Source of the DNA: Haematococcus lacustris
Lineage: Eukaryota; Chlorophyta; Chlorophyceae; Chlamydomonadales; Haematococcaceae
NCBI GenBank assembly: GCA_030144725.1
Contig: JASKMD010000008.1
Span: 14,608,836-14,672,835, forward strand
Direction: 5' to 3'
Length of the DNA: 64,000 nucleotides
Below the pieces are notes generated by a model, which was given only the letters and a program-made list of their open reading frames with translations, did no database searches and was not told the DNA's origin. Positions within the stretch are counted from its first letter, which is position 1. The number at the start of each line of letters is the position of its first letter. This document shows positions 62,610-64,000 of the stretch, one piece after another. The translations under genes and the position numbers were made by a program.

Positions 62610-63036
62610 GTCAAGATGAGCCATCTTACAAATGTGCATTTCCCCATGTGTCCATGCAGGTGGCTGCGGCCAGTGAAAAGCATGGCAAAGCGTTCCCAAG
62701 TCCGGGGCCTGATGTGCTTAACAAGCATCAACAACATCACCAGGTAAGCATTGACCCAACCCTACACATGTGCATGACATGAGCATATCCCACATGACAT
62801 GACACATGAATTGACGTCATGTATCTTCCACACACATGTGCATGTTCTACGACCGGGACGTGTCAGCCGCGCTGAACATCCGCCGCTGTGCAGTCGGCCC
62901 AGGGCCACGCCCCACTGAGCTGTGCTACTGGCCTAACCGCCCAGCCATGCCAAAGCCAGGCCAGCCAGGCCAGGAGTGGGTGGAGATACCCGACAAGCCC
63001 CTGTTGCTCAAGTGGCAGCGCAAGCTGCAGCAATAG

Positions 63037-63270
63037 CCAGCTACAGCTCAAGACAATCCTAACATAAAAAAAACCATAAAACCCCTCACAAAGGGGATGT
63101 GTGTGGCTTTGAGCTACTAGGGCTCTGGCAACAGGCACACACACCAGAAGGCTGAGCTGAAGTGGGCATTAGGCACACTGTCAGTAGCCTTTACAATGAT
63201 GAGCTCGCAGCCCGGTTCAATTCCAACTCATGCTTTATTTTGGTGTGGCATGAGGGCTGTGGGGTTCAGG
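63037..63270 (+). ncRNA. candidate Fanzor guide-RNA region, copy F2
   Basis: Matches 40249-40015 with about ten differences, including the hairpin CCCCTCACAAAGGGG at 63082-63096 and the degenerate B-box-like GGTTCAATTCC. It stays conserved despite loss of the protein gene. Confidence 0.4.
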
Positions 63271-63520
63271 AGTTGCCAGCTCGACAGAGGGGTGCGAGGC
63301 CGATACTACATGAAGGCAGGAACGCTGGCGTTGTTGGTGCACCTGGCTCACCTAGCACCCAACCTGCACCTTGCATTGCCTAGACTAGCACCATAGCGTG
63401 TTCAACACCATGCAGCTTCCAGCCGCACCATGCCAGTCCACAGACCTATTTAGACAAGGGTGATGAAGACATGCTGTTCAAGACACGCGTCCAACCCCAT
63501 CCCCCACAATCGACACATCG
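63271..63520. repeat. repeat shared with ACINUS 3' flank
   Basis: Reverse complement of 33700-33940 (for example GGCCGATACTACATGAAGGC and GACACGCGTCCAACCCCATC). It directly abuts the outer end of Fanzor copy F2. Confidence 0.75.
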
Positions 63521-63554
63521 TCACATCCACACATCGACACATCGTAGAGGGTAG

Positions 63555-63600
63555 ATGAGCGGAGGGTGCTGCTGGTAGGATGCGGAGCGACGATGCGACC
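63555..63600 (+). repeat. scrap of a Fanzor leader
   Basis: GAGGGTGCTGCTGGTAGGATGCGGAGCGACGATGCG matches the leader of copies F1 and F2 (58215-58250; complement of 43262-43290), but no nuclease exon follows. Confidence 0.6.
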
Positions 63601-63885
63601 TCAGTGTGTACCATACTGTTGTGGCTTGCACGTCGTGGAGTGACTTTGGTATGTATACGGCTGTAAGCTAATTTAAGCTGGTAGCTGACAGACCAGAGAT
63701 GTGCCATGATCCAAGTAAGGGAGTGCAGCGAAGCACGTGAAATATCATTCCTGCGATGTCCCGTAACGCCGGCATGGTCCTCACCGCTGTGGCCGGACGG
63801 CGCATCAGTGGCCTCCGTGGTGGGGTGCTCGTTCTCGCTTTGTATCGTGTCCAGCACAAGCCAGGAACGCAAGCCCCGCCTGCAG

Positions 63886-64000
63886 GTTGTGGTGGCAGCC
63901 ATAGCTGCTGCTGTGCACTACAGCTGGCACGGGCAGTGGATGTGTGTTACCCTGACGCTGCTCTTCCTGGTGCGCCAGCCAGAAGCATGGCATGCTGTTA
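63886..64000 (+). CDS. possible exon of a membrane protein, runs off the window
   Basis: After a CCCCGCCTGCAG acceptor the frame reads VVVAAIAAAVHYSWHGQW and MCVTLTLLFLVRQPEAWHAV, which looks like one or two membrane-embedded helices. Only the first 115 bp are inside the window, so neither family nor frame can be confirmed. The upstream 63600-63885 region shows no clear partner exon. Confidence 0.3.

Larger units (their letters stand above)
58358..63036 (+). pseudogene. Fanzor RNA-guided endonuclease, inactivated copy
   Basis: Exons correspond one-to-one to copy F1 with identical lengths: 58358-59644, 59786-60361, 60512-60759, 60... continuing at 62660-62743 and 62844-63036. The proteins are about 96 percent identical. 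The triad codons survive (GVDPGKTN, VDEFRTS, YDRDVSAALN). There are two lesions. At 59879 a GGA codon (Gly) of F1 is TGA here, stopping translation near residue 461 before the nuclease core. At 62843 the last intron's acceptor AG is AT (GTGCAT instead of GTGCAG). Intron 3 also carries a hAT insertion (60837-62609). Intron 2 has an in-frame stop here, confirming it is a true intron. A truncated N-terminal protein might still be made. Confidence 0.9.
58086..63270 (+). mobile_element. degenerate Fanzor element (copy F2) with nested hAT
   Basis: Similar to 40015-43434 over its whole length, except for the nested 1.77 kb insertion. At its left edge similarity to F1 ends at GGGATTGGGCAG, but here the host gene continues intact across that point. 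The right edge ends at GGGGTTCAGGAG, then a repeat shared with the ACINUS 3' flank begins. Confidence 0.82.

Overview
The window is nuclear DNA of a eukaryote, most likely a chlamydomonadalean green alga. The evidence is GT-AG introns of about 65-1000 bp in almost every real gene, Ala/Gln/Pro-rich proteins, GC-rich coding sequence, and very abundant CTG, CAG and pentanucleotide repeats. A Haematococcus-like genome would fit, but that is an impression, not a result. No bacterial operons, rRNA genes, CRISPR arrays or convincing tRNA genes are present.

Layout. 1-2617 is the 3' part of a CACTA-like transposase gene. 2.9-5.1 kb holds a palindromic minisatellite followed by an unclassified DDE-like transposase ORF. 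5.5-10.7 kb is a Ty1/copia retrotransposon without a visible 5' LTR. 10.7-23.2 kb is repeat country: two more arrays with the same CCAGGACCCTG core, CCCT and CTCCC microsatellites, a duplicated exon-like cassette, a 0.35 kb inverted repeat, a 225 bp tandem repeat and a G-rich minisatellite. 23.2-31 kb is framed by a 1 kb inverted duplication of a divergent promoter region. Between its arms lie a foldback element, a Fanzor 3' relic, a (CCGCC)n/(CCAGA)n tract of about 1.1 kb and a coiled-coil gene. 30.7-36.6 kb carries two clear host genes: an ACINUS-like splicing factor (SAP, RRM, RSB motif) and a glycerophosphodiester phosphodiesterase. 40.0-43.4 kb is a complete five-exon Fanzor element (eukaryotic TnpB-like, RNA-guided nuclease family). 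44.0-48.4 kb is plastid-type dihydroxy-acid dehydratase in ten exons. 50.4-55.9 kb is a large P/Q-rich coiled-coil protein. 57.3-58.2 kb is a small secreted GPI-anchored Cys-rich protein. 58.1-63.3 kb is a second Fanzor copy, inactivated by a nonsense codon and a lost splice acceptor and carrying a 1.77 kb hAT insertion in one intron.

The most interesting system is the Fanzor family. One intact and one dead copy share about 3.4 kb, including a conserved non-coding stretch of about 235 bp after the stop codon (guide-RNA candidate). Both copies also share the signal-peptide exon of a host secreted-protein gene lying head-to-head with the nuclease. That host gene is complete only beside the dead copy, so the intact copy seems to have moved with a captured host exon. 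It now sits between 14 bp direct repeats inside a duplicated promoter of another secreted-protein gene. At least three more Fanzor coding relics and several leader or tail scraps lie in the window.
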